Source: Vibrio sp. Isolate34 (GTDB lineage: Bacteria > Pseudomonadota > Gammaproteobacteria > Enterobacterales > Vibrionaceae). Taken from it: 62,126 bases of DNA. A program made the translations under genes and the position numbers. The DNA lies in NCBI RefSeq assembly GCF_022397915.1, contig NZ_JAKEUO010000026.1, positions 1 to 62,126 on the forward strand, in the 5' to 3' direction. Positions 46,050 through 55,536 of the stretch are shown here, piece after piece (positions within the stretch are counted from its first letter, which is position 1; each line of letters opens with the position of its first letter). A model generated the notes under the pieces. The model ran no database searches. It had not been told where the DNA came from and saw nothing but the letters and a program-made list of their open reading frames with translations.

Positions 46050-46646
46050 TCAATTTCTTTGGTCGTCGACCTCGACACCTTCTGGCGCCACAAAAGTAAA
46101 GCGGTCTGCTGATGGTTTACCTAAATCAACATTACTGAAAGTAAACTCACCTTTCTGGCCATCTTGTTCAATCACGTTAAAGCCCTGAACAATACCCTTT
46201 TCAGTGATGTTAATCTGAAAATCACCTTGGTTAGAATCCACAGCAGTTGGTGTTAACGTAAATTGGTTACCGGTTTGTGCGACGTTGTAGTTATCCCAAT
46301 CGCTTTCTTGGTTGCGAGTCAGCAGTACGAAAGGCGTTTGCGATGTCGCTTGTTCTTGCCAGTAAATACTCACTTGCTCAATGAACGGGCTGTAGTACCA
46401 CAAGCTCTGACCATCAGATACCAATAGGTTTTCATCAGGGAAAGTGGTTTCCCAGCGGAATAAGCTAGGACGTGCAATCTCTACTGTGCCCTCACCTTCC
46501 ATTACTACATCACCATCAGGGCTGGTTACGACTTGTTTAAAGTCAGCACTAAAACCTGCGTTCAATGCCAAACGGCTACTCAGCTCTTCTTTCGGAGAAG
46601 CAAACACTGAGAAGCTCATAAATAAAAGTGCGAATACTTTTTTCAT
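46050..46646 (-). CDS. lolA: Outer-membrane lipoprotein carrier protein
   Basis: LolA ferries lipoproteins across the periplasm from LolCDE to LolB. ATG 46646 has AGGA 7 bases upstream and gives 198 residues. A signal peptide (MKKVFALLFMSFSVFA-S) is followed by the LolA beta-sheet fold with SADFKQVV, GTVEIARPSLFRWETTFPDENLLVSDGQSLWYY and a conserved C-terminal region. Confidence 0.95.
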   Translation of the reverse strand: MKKVFALLFMSFSVFASPKEELSSRLALNAGFSADFKQVVTSPDGDVVMEGEGTVEIARPSLFRWETTFPDENLLVSDGQSLWYYSPFIEQVSIYWQEQATSQTPFVLLTRNQESDWDNYNVAQTGNQFTLTPTAVDSNQGDFQINITEKGIVQGFNVIEQDGQKGEFTFSNVDLGKPSADRFTFVAPEGVEVDDQRN

Positions 46647-46666
46647 CAATAATCCTGTTAAAACAT

Positions 46667-46697
46667 AAGTCGGTCATATTCTCGATTTGACCGACTT
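46667..46697. terminator. Hairpin between ftsK and lolA
   Basis: AAGTCGGTCA pairs perfectly with TGACCGACTT around an 11-base loop. No strong T-run follows, so it may attenuate or stabilise RNA rather than terminate. Confidence 0.5.
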
Positions 46698-46721
46698 AAT
46701 GGGCATGAGTTCCTAGTAGAA

Positions 46722-49700
46722 CTAATCTTTTGGTGGCGCTGGTGCTAAGACTTCTCGGTTACCGTTATGACCCGGCGCACTTACGATACCTTGAGCTTCA
46801 AGTTGCTCAACAATACGTGCAGCACGGTTGTAACCGATCTTGAATCGACGCTGTACGCCAGAAACCGAACCACGACGCGAGTGAACAACGTGTTCTACTA
46901 CTTGATCAAACAGAGGATCGACCTCTTCATCGCCTTCCATCTTCTCGCCCGGAAGCAAGGTTTCAGGCGTTTGTTCACCGTTAGTGATTTCATCAATATA
47001 GTTTGGCTTACCACGTGCCTTCCAGTTGTTCACTACCGCGTGTACATCATCATCCGATGCAAAGGCACCGTGAACACGGATGGTATGGCTAGAACCCGGC
47101 GGTAGATAAAGCATATCACCCATACCAAGTAACGACTCCGCGCCACCTTGGTCAAGAATGGTTCGTGAGTCGGTTTTGGTTGATACGGTAAAGGCAACAC
47201 GCGTTGGGATGTTGGCTTTAATCAAACCCGTAATCACATCTACCGATGGACGTTGAGTCGCAAGAATCAAGTGAACACCCGCTGCACGTGCTTTTTGTGC
47301 CAAACGTGCAATCAACTCTTCAACCTTCTTACCTACTACCATGATTAGGTCGGCAAATTCATCGACGATAACCACAATGTAAGGCAGCTTCTCTAGCAAT
47401 GGCGCTTCTGGGTCCATGCTATCGCCCGGTTTCCATAATGGATCATGGATTGGGTGACCCGCATCAGCGGCCATCTTAAGTTTATCGTTGTAGCCTTTAA
47501 TGTTACGAACACCTAACGCCGACATGAGCTTATAACGACGTTCCATTTCGCCTACACACCAGCGAAGGGCGTTTGACGCATCTTTCATGTCAGTAACGAC
47601 TTCAGATAGCAGGTGAGGGATACCCTCATAAACTGATAGCTCAAGCATTTTCGGGTCAATCATGATGAAGCGAACATCTTCTGGAGATGCTTTATATAGC
47701 ATACTCAAGATCATCACGTTCACACCTACCGATTTACCAGAACCAGTCGTACCTGCAACAAGAACGTGAGGCATTTTCGATAGGTCAGCAATCACGGCTT
47801 CACCAGCGATGTCTTGTCCTAGAACCACTGTCGTTGGCGATTTCGCTTCTTGGAACTGAGTGCTACCTACCACATCAGAGAAGAATACCGTTTGGCGACT
47901 CATGTTCGGCAATTCTAAGCCCACATAAGGTTTACCTGGAATAACCTCAACGACACGTACTGCTAATGCAGACAGAGAACGCGCCAAGTCCATAGAAAGG
48001 CCCGAAATACGGCTTACTTTCACACCTGGAGCCAAATCCAACTCAAATCGAGTGATCACTGGACCTGGGAAAATGTCGACGACGTCGGCTTTTATCTTGT
48101 AATCCGCAAGTTTCGATTCAACCAAACGCGCAATCGCTTCTAGTGCATCACGGTCAATGAAGGTTTCACGCTTTTCAGGGTGGAACAACAACTCAAGCGT
48201 TGGTAGAGGCTCTGCAGGCTTCGGCAAGTTAACATCTTGCTGAACCAAGAACGGGTTCTGCGCCGCCGCCATATTCGCTTGCGCTTCAGAGACAATGCTT
48301 TGGAACGCTTCTATGTCTTTATCTTGGTTTAGAGGTTCGTCTTCTGTCACTTCTTCCCAAGGAAGATCAACCGCTGGCTCAAAGCTTTGTTCTGTTGGCT
48401 GTGATGGCTCTGAATGTTCTTCTTGGTAAGAGAAAGGTTCAAATGGCTCATCGGTCAATTCTGAATCAGCTTGCTCGATTTCAGTCTGTGGAACTGCAGA
48501 AGCGAAAGTCTGTTCGTCATTCTGCTCTTCCGTTACATCAAACGGTGAAGCTTGTGCGGAGAAATCTTCTTGTAGCGTATCCTCTGGCTCACCCATTGGT
48601 GAAGCATATAGAGATTCAGGCTGAACATCTTCAGCATCGTATCCACTCGTTACTTCTGGCGAGCTATTGATTTCTGGTTCTGCACTTTCAAGATCCGTAT
48701 CTGTAGGAGTAACATCTTGTTGCTCATTCTGCATGTATTGCTGATACGCGACCTGAGATTCATGCGCGTCAACCTGCTCTTGCTCAGCAAGGTCATCTTC
48801 ATACATAGCGGCGCTTTCTAGCTGCTCGATAGTGGCATTGAGCTGCTTAGAACGTTCAACACCTTCTTCTAAAGGCTCTTCTGGCGCTTGGTAAACCGGC
48901 GCTACAGGGATCGGCTCAGGTTCAACTTCAGGTTGACGCTGAATCTGAGGTTCTGCTTGAGCTGAAACTTCTTGCTTGGTAGGTGCCTCAACGGGCATGT
49001 GAATATTGTAATGACGCTTCGGTGTCGCAGCACTCTCTAGCGCACTTGCAGCCGCATCTGACGAATCATTGGTCGCAGAGAAGCTCAGTGCTGGATCAAG
49101 CTGATCTTGCTCTGTTGATTGTTTGTTGTCTTCTATAGCAGGAACGTCGCGGTAAGTAGGCTCTTGGTGACGCTCTTCAATTAAATCACGGTCTGCTGAC
49201 TCTCTTAACTGAGGCTCAAGCAACTCTTGGTCTTGGCCGCGCGCCTTGTTTACAACAGACGTGAACAGCTTGATCGCACGTTCACCCAACCATTCAACAA
49301 TGCTTAACCAAGAAATACCCGTTAGCAGAGTAAAACCAGCGCCCCATAAGAAAAGAAGAACGAGTGTGCTACCAAGAACATTTAGAGTTGGAAGTGCAAG
49401 GCTAGTTAATACATCACCTACAACACCACCTGATGAGAAGTACCAGATGTCATCAAAATTGATATCCGCCAAACCACAGCTAGTAAGGATAAGGACCGTA
49501 AGACCAAGTAAGCGAGTGCCCCAAAGCATAAAGTCTATCTGTTCGTCTTCATTACGTTTGCGGAACAATACCCACGCGGCAACCGTGACTAAGATAGGCA
49601 GAGGGTAAGCAAGAGAACCAAATACAAAGAACAGCGTATCCGCTAACCATGCACCTAGGTAACCACCGGCATTTTGAATGTCACCACCCCACGCCGTTTG

Positions 49701-49880
49701 CGACCATGATGGGTCTGCAGGACTAAAGGTTAATAACGCAACGGCAAGTAGAATAGAGAAGAGAACACCCAGAATCAGGCTGCACTCTTTAAGACGTTGA
49801 GAACCATTCAAACGAGGAGACTGAGGCTCTTCACTCGTTTTAATGATTGTTTCTACTTTATTACTGCTCTGCTTGAACAT
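46722..49880 (-). CDS. ftsK: DNA translocase FtsK
   Basis: FtsK pumps chromosome ends through the division septum and activates XerCD at dif. The 1052-residue protein has four N-terminal membrane helices (about residues 30-200). A long acidic Gln/Glu/Pro-rich linker (about 230-570) is shorter than that of E. coli. The RecA-like motor has Walker A AGTTGSGKS near residue 710 and Walker B VVIVDEFADLI. The C-terminal gamma winged helix (about 985-1045) has RRGSVSGVQRRFKIGYNRAARIVEQLE and reads KOPS sites. It lies downstream of lrp, as in E. coli. Confidence 0.97.
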   Translation of the reverse strand: MFKQSSNKVETIIKTSEEPQSPRLNGSQRLKECSLILGVLFSILLAVALLTFSPADPSWSQTAWGGDIQNAGGYLGAWLADTLFFVFGSLAYPLPILVTVAAWVLFRKRNEDEQIDFMLWGTRLLGLTVLILTSCGLADINFDDIWYFSSGGVVGDVLTSLALPTLNVLGSTLVLLFLWGAGFTLLTGISWLSIVEWLGERAIKLFTSVVNKARGQDQELLEPQLRESADRDLIEERHQEPTYRDVPAIEDNKQSTEQDQLDPALSFSATNDSSDAAASALESAATPKRHYNIHMPVEAPTKQEVSAQAEPQIQRQPEVEPEPIPVAPVYQAPEEPLEEGVERSKQLNATIEQLESAAMYEDDLAEQEQVDAHESQVAYQQYMQNEQQDVTPTDTDLESAEPEINSSPEVTSGYDAEDVQPESLYASPMGEPEDTLQEDFSAQASPFDVTEEQNDEQTFASAVPQTEIEQADSELTDEPFEPFSYQEEHSEPSQPTEQSFEPAVDLPWEEVTEDEPLNQDKDIEAFQSIVSEAQANMAAAQNPFLVQQDVNLPKPAEPLPTLELLFHPEKRETFIDRDALEAIARLVESKLADYKIKADVVDIFPGPVITRFELDLAPGVKVSRISGLSMDLARSLSALAVRVVEVIPGKPYVGLELPNMSRQTVFFSDVVGSTQFQEAKSPTTVVLGQDIAGEAVIADLSKMPHVLVAGTTGSGKSVGVNVMILSMLYKASPEDVRFIMIDPKMLELSVYEGIPHLLSEVVTDMKDASNALRWCVGEMERRYKLMSALGVRNIKGYNDKLKMAADAGHPIHDPLWKPGDSMDPEAPLLEKLPYIVVIVDEFADLIMVVGKKVEELIARLAQKARAAGVHLILATQRPSVDVITGLIKANIPTRVAFTVSTKTDSRTILDQGGAESLLGMGDMLYLPPGSSHTIRVHGAFASDDDVHAVVNNWKARGKPNYIDEITNGEQTPETLLPGEKMEGDEEVDPLFDQVVEHVVHSRRGSVSGVQRRFKIGYNRAARIVEQLEAQGIVSAPGHNGNREVLAPAPPKD

Positions 49881-49998
49881 AAACCAACTTAATAATTAAA
49901 CGGGATAAAAACATAGCGAGCGGCACACGCCGCTCGTTTCAATGAAACTACTGTTGATTTAACCATATCAAACCGAAAAACCCAATTCCAGAAAGCAA

Positions 49999-50023
49999 GA
50001 AAGCGGAACAAAAGTCCGCTTTC
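49999..50023 (-). terminator. Terminator of lrp
   Basis: GAAAGCGGA pairs with TCCGCTTTC around a 7-base loop just past the lrp stop. A second GC-rich hairpin (CGAGCGGC/GCCGCTCG, 49917-49936) lies further on, just ahead of ftsK. Confidence 0.7.
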
Positions 50024-50043
50024 TTTCATTTCACCAATTGTGA

Positions 50044-50538
50044 TTAACGAGTTTTAATCACAAGTTGATTAGTTTGTTTCACTTCTTCCATTACAACGTA
50101 GGTACGAGTGTCATTTACGCCTGGTAGACGCAATAACGTATCACCCAGTAACTTACGGTAAGCACCCATATCCGATACACGTGTTTTTAGAAGATAGTCA
50201 AAATCACCCGACACTAAATGACACTCTTGGATGTCATCAAGTTTCTGAACAGCGGTGTTGAATTGTTCGAACACATCTGGCGCACCACGGTTCAAAGTAA
50301 TTTCAACAAACACTAAAAGTGAAGCATCAAGGTACTGTGGGTTCAGCAACGCTGTGTACCCAGTAATGTAACCTTGACGTTCTAAACGACGAACACGCTC
50401 AAGACATGGAGTTGGAGAAAGTCCTACTCGTTTTGAGAGTTCAACGTTTGAGATACGACCGTCTTTTTGCAACTCATTAAGAATGTTGCGGTCAATACGA
50501 TCTAGTTCCTTGGACGGCTTCTTATAATTGTCTGCCAT
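50044..50538 (-). CDS. lrp: Leucine-responsive regulatory protein
   Basis: Lrp is a global regulator of amino-acid metabolism. The 164-residue protein matches E. coli Lrp in length. The N-terminal helix-turn-helix is DGRISNVELSKRVGLSPTPCLERVRRLE (about 28-55), and the C-terminal RAM/AsnC effector domain has ECHLVSGDFDYLLKTRV. It is divergent from ald, a likely target. Confidence 0.97.
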   Translation of the reverse strand: MADNYKKPSKELDRIDRNILNELQKDGRISNVELSKRVGLSPTPCLERVRRLERQGYITGYTALLNPQYLDASLLVFVEITLNRGAPDVFEQFNTAVQKLDDIQECHLVSGDFDYLLKTRVSDMGAYRKLLGDTLLRLPGVNDTRTYVVMEEVKQTNQLVIKTR

Positions 50539-50694
50539 TTTTTATTCCACCTTATTACTTCCTTGCAAAAAAATATACTACAACTTTTTAATATTCAGTA
50601 TCAAATTTTATCTGAACATATCTATACTAGATATTAATTCGACAGAATTACCCTACACATAGATAAAACAACCAAAATAAAATGAGGAGTCAGG
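50539..50694. promoter_or_regulatory. lrp-ald divergent control region
   Basis: These 156 AT-rich bases hold both promoters. The arrangement of an Lrp-type regulator facing alanine dehydrogenase suggests Lrp control of both genes. No unambiguous Lrp consensus was identified by eye. Confidence 0.5.
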
Positions 50695-51819
50695 ATGATC
50701 ATTGGCGTACCTAAGGAAATCAAAAACCACGAATACCGCGTTGGTATGACCCCAGCTAGCGTGAGAGAACTTATCTCACACAGCCACCAAGTTTTTGTAG
50801 AAACCAATGCCGGTACTGGTATCGGTTTTTCAGACGATGATTACATCGCTGTAGGCGCATCCATTCTTCCTACTGCTGCTGACGTTTTCGCGAAAGCAGA
50901 GATGATTGTAAAGGTTAAAGAACCTCAAGCTGTCGAGCGAGCTATGCTTCGCGAAGGGCAAATATTATTTACCTATTTACACCTTGCACCAGATTTTCCA
51001 CAAACTGAAGAGCTGATCAAGAGCAAAGCTGTCTGCGTAGCCTATGAGACTGTAACAGATAATATGGGTCGCTTGCCACTATTAGCACCAATGTCTGAAG
51101 TCGCTGGTCGTATGTCTATTCAAGCAGGTGCACAAACATTAGAGAAATCTAACGGTGGTTGTGGTCTTCTTCTTGGTGGCGTTCCTGGTGTTGAACCAGC
51201 AAAAGTTGTTGTCGTTGGCGGCGGTGTTGTAGGTGCTAACGCAGCACGTATGGCTGTTGGTCTTCGCGCAGATGTGACAATTCTTGACCGTAACGTAGAT
51301 ACGCTTCGTCGCCTTGATGAAGAATTCCAAGGTCGCGCAAAAGTGGTTTATTCTACTGAAGACGCTATCGAGAAGCATGTTCTAGAAGCAGACCTAGTGA
51401 TTGGTGCAGTACTAATCCCAGGTGCAGCGGCTCCTAAACTTGTTACAAAAGATCACATCGCGAAGATGAAGCCAGGTTCAGCGGTTGTTGACGTTGCAAT
51501 CGACCAAGGTGGTTGTTTCGAAACTTCACACGCTACAACTCACGCAGACCCAACTTACATCGTTGACGATGTAGTTCACTACTGTGTTGCTAACATGCCA
51601 GGTGCCGTTGCTCGTACTTCAACTTACGCACTAAACAATGCAACACTTCCTTACATTGTTAAGCTAGCGAACAAAGGCTACCGCGAAGCACTTCTATCTG
51701 ATAAAGGCTTCCTAGAAGGTCTAAACGTAATCCACGGTAAAGTGACTTGTAAAGAAGTAGCAGAGAGCTTTGACCTAGAATACGTAGACCCAGCAGAAGC
51801 TATCGCAATGTTTAACTAA
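50695..51819 (+). CDS. ald: Alanine dehydrogenase
   Basis: Ald interconverts L-alanine and pyruvate plus ammonia with NAD. The 374-residue protein starts MIIGVPKEIKNHEYRVGMTP. It has the catalytic Lys region VKVKEPQ (near 75), His in YLHLAPD (near 96), the Rossmann loop VVGGGVVGANAARMA and VDVAIDQGGCFETS. GAGGAGTCAGG precedes the ATG. Confidence 0.96.
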   Translation: MIIGVPKEIKNHEYRVGMTPASVRELISHSHQVFVETNAGTGIGFSDDDYIAVGASILPTAADVFAKAEMIVKVKEPQAVERAMLREGQILFTYLHLAPDFPQTEELIKSKAVCVAYETVTDNMGRLPLLAPMSEVAGRMSIQAGAQTLEKSNGGCGLLLGGVPGVEPAKVVVVGGGVVGANAARMAVGLRADVTILDRNVDTLRRLDEEFQGRAKVVYSTEDAIEKHVLEADLVIGAVLIPGAAAPKLVTKDHIAKMKPGSAVVDVAIDQGGCFETSHATTHADPTYIVDDVVHYCVANMPGAVARTSTYALNNATLPYIVKLANKGYREALLSDKGFLEGLNVIHGKVTCKEVAESFDLEYVDPAEAIAMFN

Positions 51820-51882
51820 TGATGTAGTGACTAACTGAGCGTAAAATTTTCTCGTTGAAGCGTTCAGTTACAACACACATTA

Positions 51883-51918
51883 AAAAAGCCAGTCCGACAT
51901 TTGTCGAACTGGCTTTTT
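51883..51918 (+). terminator. Terminator of ald
   Basis: AAAAAGCCAGT-CGACA pairs with TGTCG-ACTGGCTTTTT (one mismatch) and ends in seven T residues. Confidence 0.92.
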
Positions 51919-51980
51919 TTGTATCTGTAGCACTATTTTTCAACAGCGATGTTCAGCGCTCTTTCTTGTATTCGTAAGGT

Positions 51981-53183
51981 TTATCGGTCGCTCTTTACAC
52001 CATGAATCAACAGATTTCGAGGCGTGACACTGCGTTCACAAAACTCTTCGATGCTTGCCTCATAGCCTTGCTCTTGCAGGTAAAGAGCGCGATCCAAAGC
52101 TAACCATATCTCTAATGGTCGCCTGAAAACTTGCTGAACCAGACTCAGCTTCTCCATTTCCCAGAAAAGTTTCTCGCCTTGAGCAAAATAGGATTCAAAA
52201 TCGATATCCGAACCAAGTGTTATCTCTTTTACTTCAGAAGCCCACTGACAAAACGATTCAAAGCCTTCAGATAACTCTGATTTTTTGATGCTTGGTACTG
52301 GAATGTATTCATCGATGTTTAGCTCAGCCTTAAGCAGTTGGCTAAAACCCAAACGATAGCTCATCTCTAACTGACGATGTCGCTTTACTCTTTCACCACC
52401 AGTAACGGTTTCTTGAAGTGGGATTCGTAAATCACTCTTGCTCAATGTTAAATCCGAAGCCTTTGTCACTGATGACATAGCTTGGTAGTTTTCGTCACGA
52501 ATAAGGTGATAACAACAAGGGGATATAGTGACTGCTGGTAACCCATGTGACACAGATTTTTTAACCAACTCAACATGAAGGTCGCCACAGGCATGCAGTG
52601 CGACAGCGTGTTGATTGGGATTAAATACCTCATCTGCACCTTCGGAAAACGCATCACCTTGAACAAACGTCATTTCTAGACGCTGTGCATCTGCAATCTT
52701 TTGGCCGCTTTCGCACAGCGACTGTTGCCATTCGAAGCTGGTCACTTTTTGGTTAGATTGTTGAGATAAAATTCGGCCGAGAAAACCCTTTCCAGAACAC
52801 CACTCCAACCACTCTTTGCCATGATGATGTTCAAGCGAAGCCTCGCCCATCGAAACAATCTGCTGTAGCTTTCTTCCTGGAATACCCTCTTCAGTACCTC
52901 GTGGAAGCTTTAACCCTTTAAGTGCAGTAGTCGTGAACTGAATGCTGTGATTCGCTTCCTCTAACTCGGGAATAAAACGAATAAGCTGTTCGACCAACAC
53001 TTGAGGCTGCTCTTTTAGAATCTGAATATTCTCAATACTCAAGCTATCCAACCAATCGACAAGTGGGCGATTCACATCAACCCAAGGTTGTTGCTGGGTT
53101 TGACATAGGTGAAAAGGCTCTGAACGCCAGTAAACCTGGTGCTTAAGCAGAAATGAATCGAGTGTTTTAAATCGTGAATGCAT
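51981..53183 (-). CDS. SAM-dependent methyltransferase of the SPCCYH type
   Basis: The 400-residue cytoplasmic protein has a methyltransferase fold of the Methyltransf_32 type. WCSGKGFLGRILSQ is the SAM motif I region (about residue 148), VALHACGDLHVELV follows (about 213), and TISPCCYHLI (about 235) is the signature with paired cysteines. An N-terminal helical extension of about 110 residues precedes it. The substrate is unknown, and related proteins include GSTCD-like enzymes. It is a single-gene unit between ald and cysB. Confidence 0.75.
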   Translation of the reverse strand: MHSRFKTLDSFLLKHQVYWRSEPFHLCQTQQQPWVDVNRPLVDWLDSLSIENIQILKEQPQVLVEQLIRFIPELEEANHSIQFTTTALKGLKLPRGTEEGIPGRKLQQIVSMGEASLEHHHGKEWLEWCSGKGFLGRILSQQSNQKVTSFEWQQSLCESGQKIADAQRLEMTFVQGDAFSEGADEVFNPNQHAVALHACGDLHVELVKKSVSHGLPAVTISPCCYHLIRDENYQAMSSVTKASDLTLSKSDLRIPLQETVTGGERVKRHRQLEMSYRLGFSQLLKAELNIDEYIPVPSIKKSELSEGFESFCQWASEVKEITLGSDIDFESYFAQGEKLFWEMEKLSLVQQVFRRPLEIWLALDRALYLQEQGYEASIEEFCERSVTPRNLLIHGVKSDR

Positions 53184-53284
53184 GCTTCCCCCTATGGTGC
53201 GAGGATTGTAGGGGTAACAAACGGAAATGGAAAGGCTCGATATAAAAGAGAGCAGTAAAGAGAGTTCGAAATCAGAAAGAAAAA

Positions 53285-53304
53285 CGGCCTGTAGATACAG
53301 ACCG
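53285..53304 (-). terminator. Terminator of cysB
   Basis: The stem CGG-CTGTA / TACAG-CCG has one mismatch and is followed on the minus strand by GTTTTTC. It resembles the focA terminator at 5711. Confidence 0.75.
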
Positions 53305-53332
53305 AATAAGAATCTAGATTTGCACGATGGGA

Positions 53333-54307
53333 TTAACGAACAGGTAGTTCGATATCTTTAAACATCTCTTCAATCTCTTCATTCGATTTCAAAGAAATAG
53401 CCTGCTCGACAACAGGGCGAGTTAAGTGCGGTGCAAAGCGCTCCATGAAATCAAACATGTAAGAACGCAGGAAGGTGCCCTTTCTAAAGCCGATGCTTGT
53501 CGTACTCGCACCAAATAGGTGGCTTGCATCAATGGCAACCAAATCAGTATCTTGTTCATGGTCAATCGCCATACTCGCGATAACACCAACACCAATGCCC
53601 ATACGAACATAAGTTTTGATTACATCCGCATCTGTTGCGGTAAACACAACGCGCGGTGTTAGACCAACTTTGTTGAACGCAGTATCAAGCTCAGAACGGC
53701 CAGTAAAACCAAATACGTAAGTTACTAGAGAATAAGCCGCTAGATCTTCAATCGTAATATTCTGCTTTTGAGCGAGAGGGTGATCTTTGGTTACTACGAT
53801 TGAGCGATTCCAGTGGTAACAAGGCAGCATGATCGCGTCTTGATAAAGGTGAAGTGCTTCAGTCGCAATCGCAAAGTTTGCAGTCCCTTTAGCAACGGCC
53901 TCAGACATTTGGCTCGGTGTACCTTGGTGCATGTGAAGCGAAACTTTAGGATAACGGGCAGTAAAGCCTTTAATCACATCAGGAAGAGCGTAACGTGCTT
54001 GGGTATGAGTCGTTGAAATGTTCAATGTACCCATCTCTGGATGAGTATGCTCACCCGCTACCGCCTTAATACTTTCAACACGAGCTAGAATTTCTTGAGA
54101 GATACGAATGATATCCTCGCCAGCTTGAGTCACCTGCGTTAAGTGCTTGCCGCTTCGCTCAAAGATCTGAATGCCCAGCTCATCTTCCAGCAATCTAACC
54201 TGTTTACTGATGCCTGGCTGAGATGTGTATAAACTCTCTGCGGTCGCAGAAACATTTAGGTTATGGTTTACAACCTCAACAATGTACTTCAGTTGCTGTA
54301 ACTTCAT
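53333..54307 (-). CDS. cysB: HTH-type transcriptional regulator CysB
   Basis: CysB activates sulfate assimilation and cysteine genes in response to N-acetylserine. The 324-residue LysR-type protein matches the CysB length. The N-terminal winged helix starts MKLQQLKYIVEVVNHNLNVS with TSQPGISKQVRLLE as recognition helix. The effector domain has ISTTHTQARYALP and HQGTPSQ, which are hallmark CysB ligand residues. Confidence 0.96.
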   Translation of the reverse strand: MKLQQLKYIVEVVNHNLNVSATAESLYTSQPGISKQVRLLEDELGIQIFERSGKHLTQVTQAGEDIIRISQEILARVESIKAVAGEHTHPEMGTLNISTTHTQARYALPDVIKGFTARYPKVSLHMHQGTPSQMSEAVAKGTANFAIATEALHLYQDAIMLPCYHWNRSIVVTKDHPLAQKQNITIEDLAAYSLVTYVFGFTGRSELDTAFNKVGLTPRVVFTATDADVIKTYVRMGIGVGVIASMAIDHEQDTDLVAIDASHLFGASTTSIGFRKGTFLRSYMFDFMERFAPHLTRPVVEQAISLKSNEEIEEMFKDIELPVR

Positions 54308-54629
54308 ATCTAACCTCGTAATCCTTTACTCATTTCTGTGCTAACTTATTTGCAAAGAGAGCGTTATAGTCTCGTGTAATATAATTAATAGTTATAACGC
54401 TTCAAGCACAAAAATGACAGAAAAATTGAGCTTTTATAGCTTAACAAACAAAAACATCACTAACGCTTTGCAACCCACTCCTCATTCTCATACATTAGTT
54501 GGTAAATTTTGATTGCCGATTGCGCTCAACAAGAGATAATCAGAAATTGCAATTTACGAGTGCCGATACATAATGGAATCGTGTATCCTCTCCAGTTAGC
54601 TATAGAAAACAACAAGCAGACACAAATAT
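54308..54629. other. Divergent region between cysB and the 54630 gene
   Basis: These 322 bases hold two inverted repeats: GCGTTATA/TATAACGC at 54361-54400, and GATACA/TGTATC at about 54564-54586. No gene or RNA was recognised. Confidence 0.45.
54361..54400. promoter_or_regulatory. Inverted repeat upstream of cysB, possible regulator site
   Basis: GCGTTATA and TATAACGC are separated by 24 AT-rich bases, 54-93 bases before the cysB start. Autoregulation is common for LysR-type genes, but the site is not a known CysB consensus. Confidence 0.35.
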
Positions 54630-55394
54630 ATGAATATTGGTTTAATAATCGCCTTAGTAGCCGTTCTTTTGGTGTTGGTTTTAGGCTACAACATCATGCT
54701 TCAATACAAAGTTAAGGTAGAAACAGCGAAGAAACAGGAAGCTTCTCGTTATCTAACCATTATTGACGGAACTGAAGAGCTGATTGGTAATGCTCACCAC
54801 ATGCCGTTTAGCCAAGATCTTCTTGTATGCTTAAATAATCGAATTCTTGATGCATTAGAAAACATGTATCAGCTCGACCCTAAGAATAAGCAACTCGCTC
54901 AACGTATCGAAAGCGTGAAGCAGCAAATTACTCAGCTAAAAGAAAACTACCAAGGTGGCGAGAGCACCGCTTTCCGTGTTCCAAGCAGTGATAAGCAAGC
55001 GATCATGATGCTTAAGCTAGTCAAACGTCTTCGCGATACGGTGCGTAATGAACACAACAAAGGTCGTTTTGAAACCCAAGCTTATGTGGTTGAGAACGCT
55101 CGTCTTGAGACAATCCAAATTCGCATTAACATCGAGAACGTTATTAAGCGTGCAAACGACTCAATATCTCGTGGCCAACCAGGCACAGCGATTCAGTTAC
55201 TGCGTAAAGGCATTGATGCGTTAGCAACCAAAAACGACTCATACTCTAATCAAGCAAAAGAGAAGCTTCAGCAGATGCTTAACGACCTTGATCAGAAACG
55301 CCAAGATAAAAACGCGCAAGATTTGCAACAGATGGAATCTAAAGAGCGTGACGACGATATGGATGCTCTATTCGGTCAGAAAAAGAAATGGTAA
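54630..55394 (+). CDS. Membrane-anchored coiled-coil protein of unknown function
   Basis: The 254-residue protein has one N-terminal membrane helix (MNIGLIIALVAVLLVLVLGY) and a long, mostly helical, charged body. It includes a coiled coil at about 82-105 (NKQLAQRIESVKQQITQLKE) and another near 215-245, and ends in QKKKW. It is likely anchored in the inner membrane with its body in the cytoplasm, given the positively charged residues after the helix. No motif identifies an enzyme. No clear ribosome site is visible. A strong terminator follows, so it is a single-gene unit. Confidence 0.7.
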   Translation: MNIGLIIALVAVLLVLVLGYNIMLQYKVKVETAKKQEASRYLTIIDGTEELIGNAHHMPFSQDLLVCLNNRILDALENMYQLDPKNKQLAQRIESVKQQITQLKENYQGGESTAFRVPSSDKQAIMMLKLVKRLRDTVRNEHNKGRFETQAYVVENARLETIQIRINIENVIKRANDSISRGQPGTAIQLLRKGIDALATKNDSYSNQAKEKLQQMLNDLDQKRQDKNAQDLQQMESKERDDDMDALFGQKKKW

Positions 55395-55412
55395 TCGTCT
55401 AACCCAAACAAG

Positions 55413-55451
55413 AAAAGGCCGCCTTATTTACTTAAATAGGCGGCCTTTTTT
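55413..55451 (+). terminator. Rho-independent terminator
   Basis: AAAAGGCCGCC pairs with GGCGGCCTTTT with further pairing in the AT-rich upper stem, and is followed by a T-run. Confidence 0.92.
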
Positions 55452-55536
55452 GTACCTAGTTAATTTCCTTTCTCTGTATAGGGAGATCTAGTGAGCTGTG
55501 ATAAAATCCCGCATTATCAACAAACTTGCCCCGACC

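Noticed and set aside
49246..49608. Long frames opposite ftsK and other core genes (for example 120 codons here)
   Set aside because: They are shadow frames of conserved genes, with no ribosome sites and biased composition.
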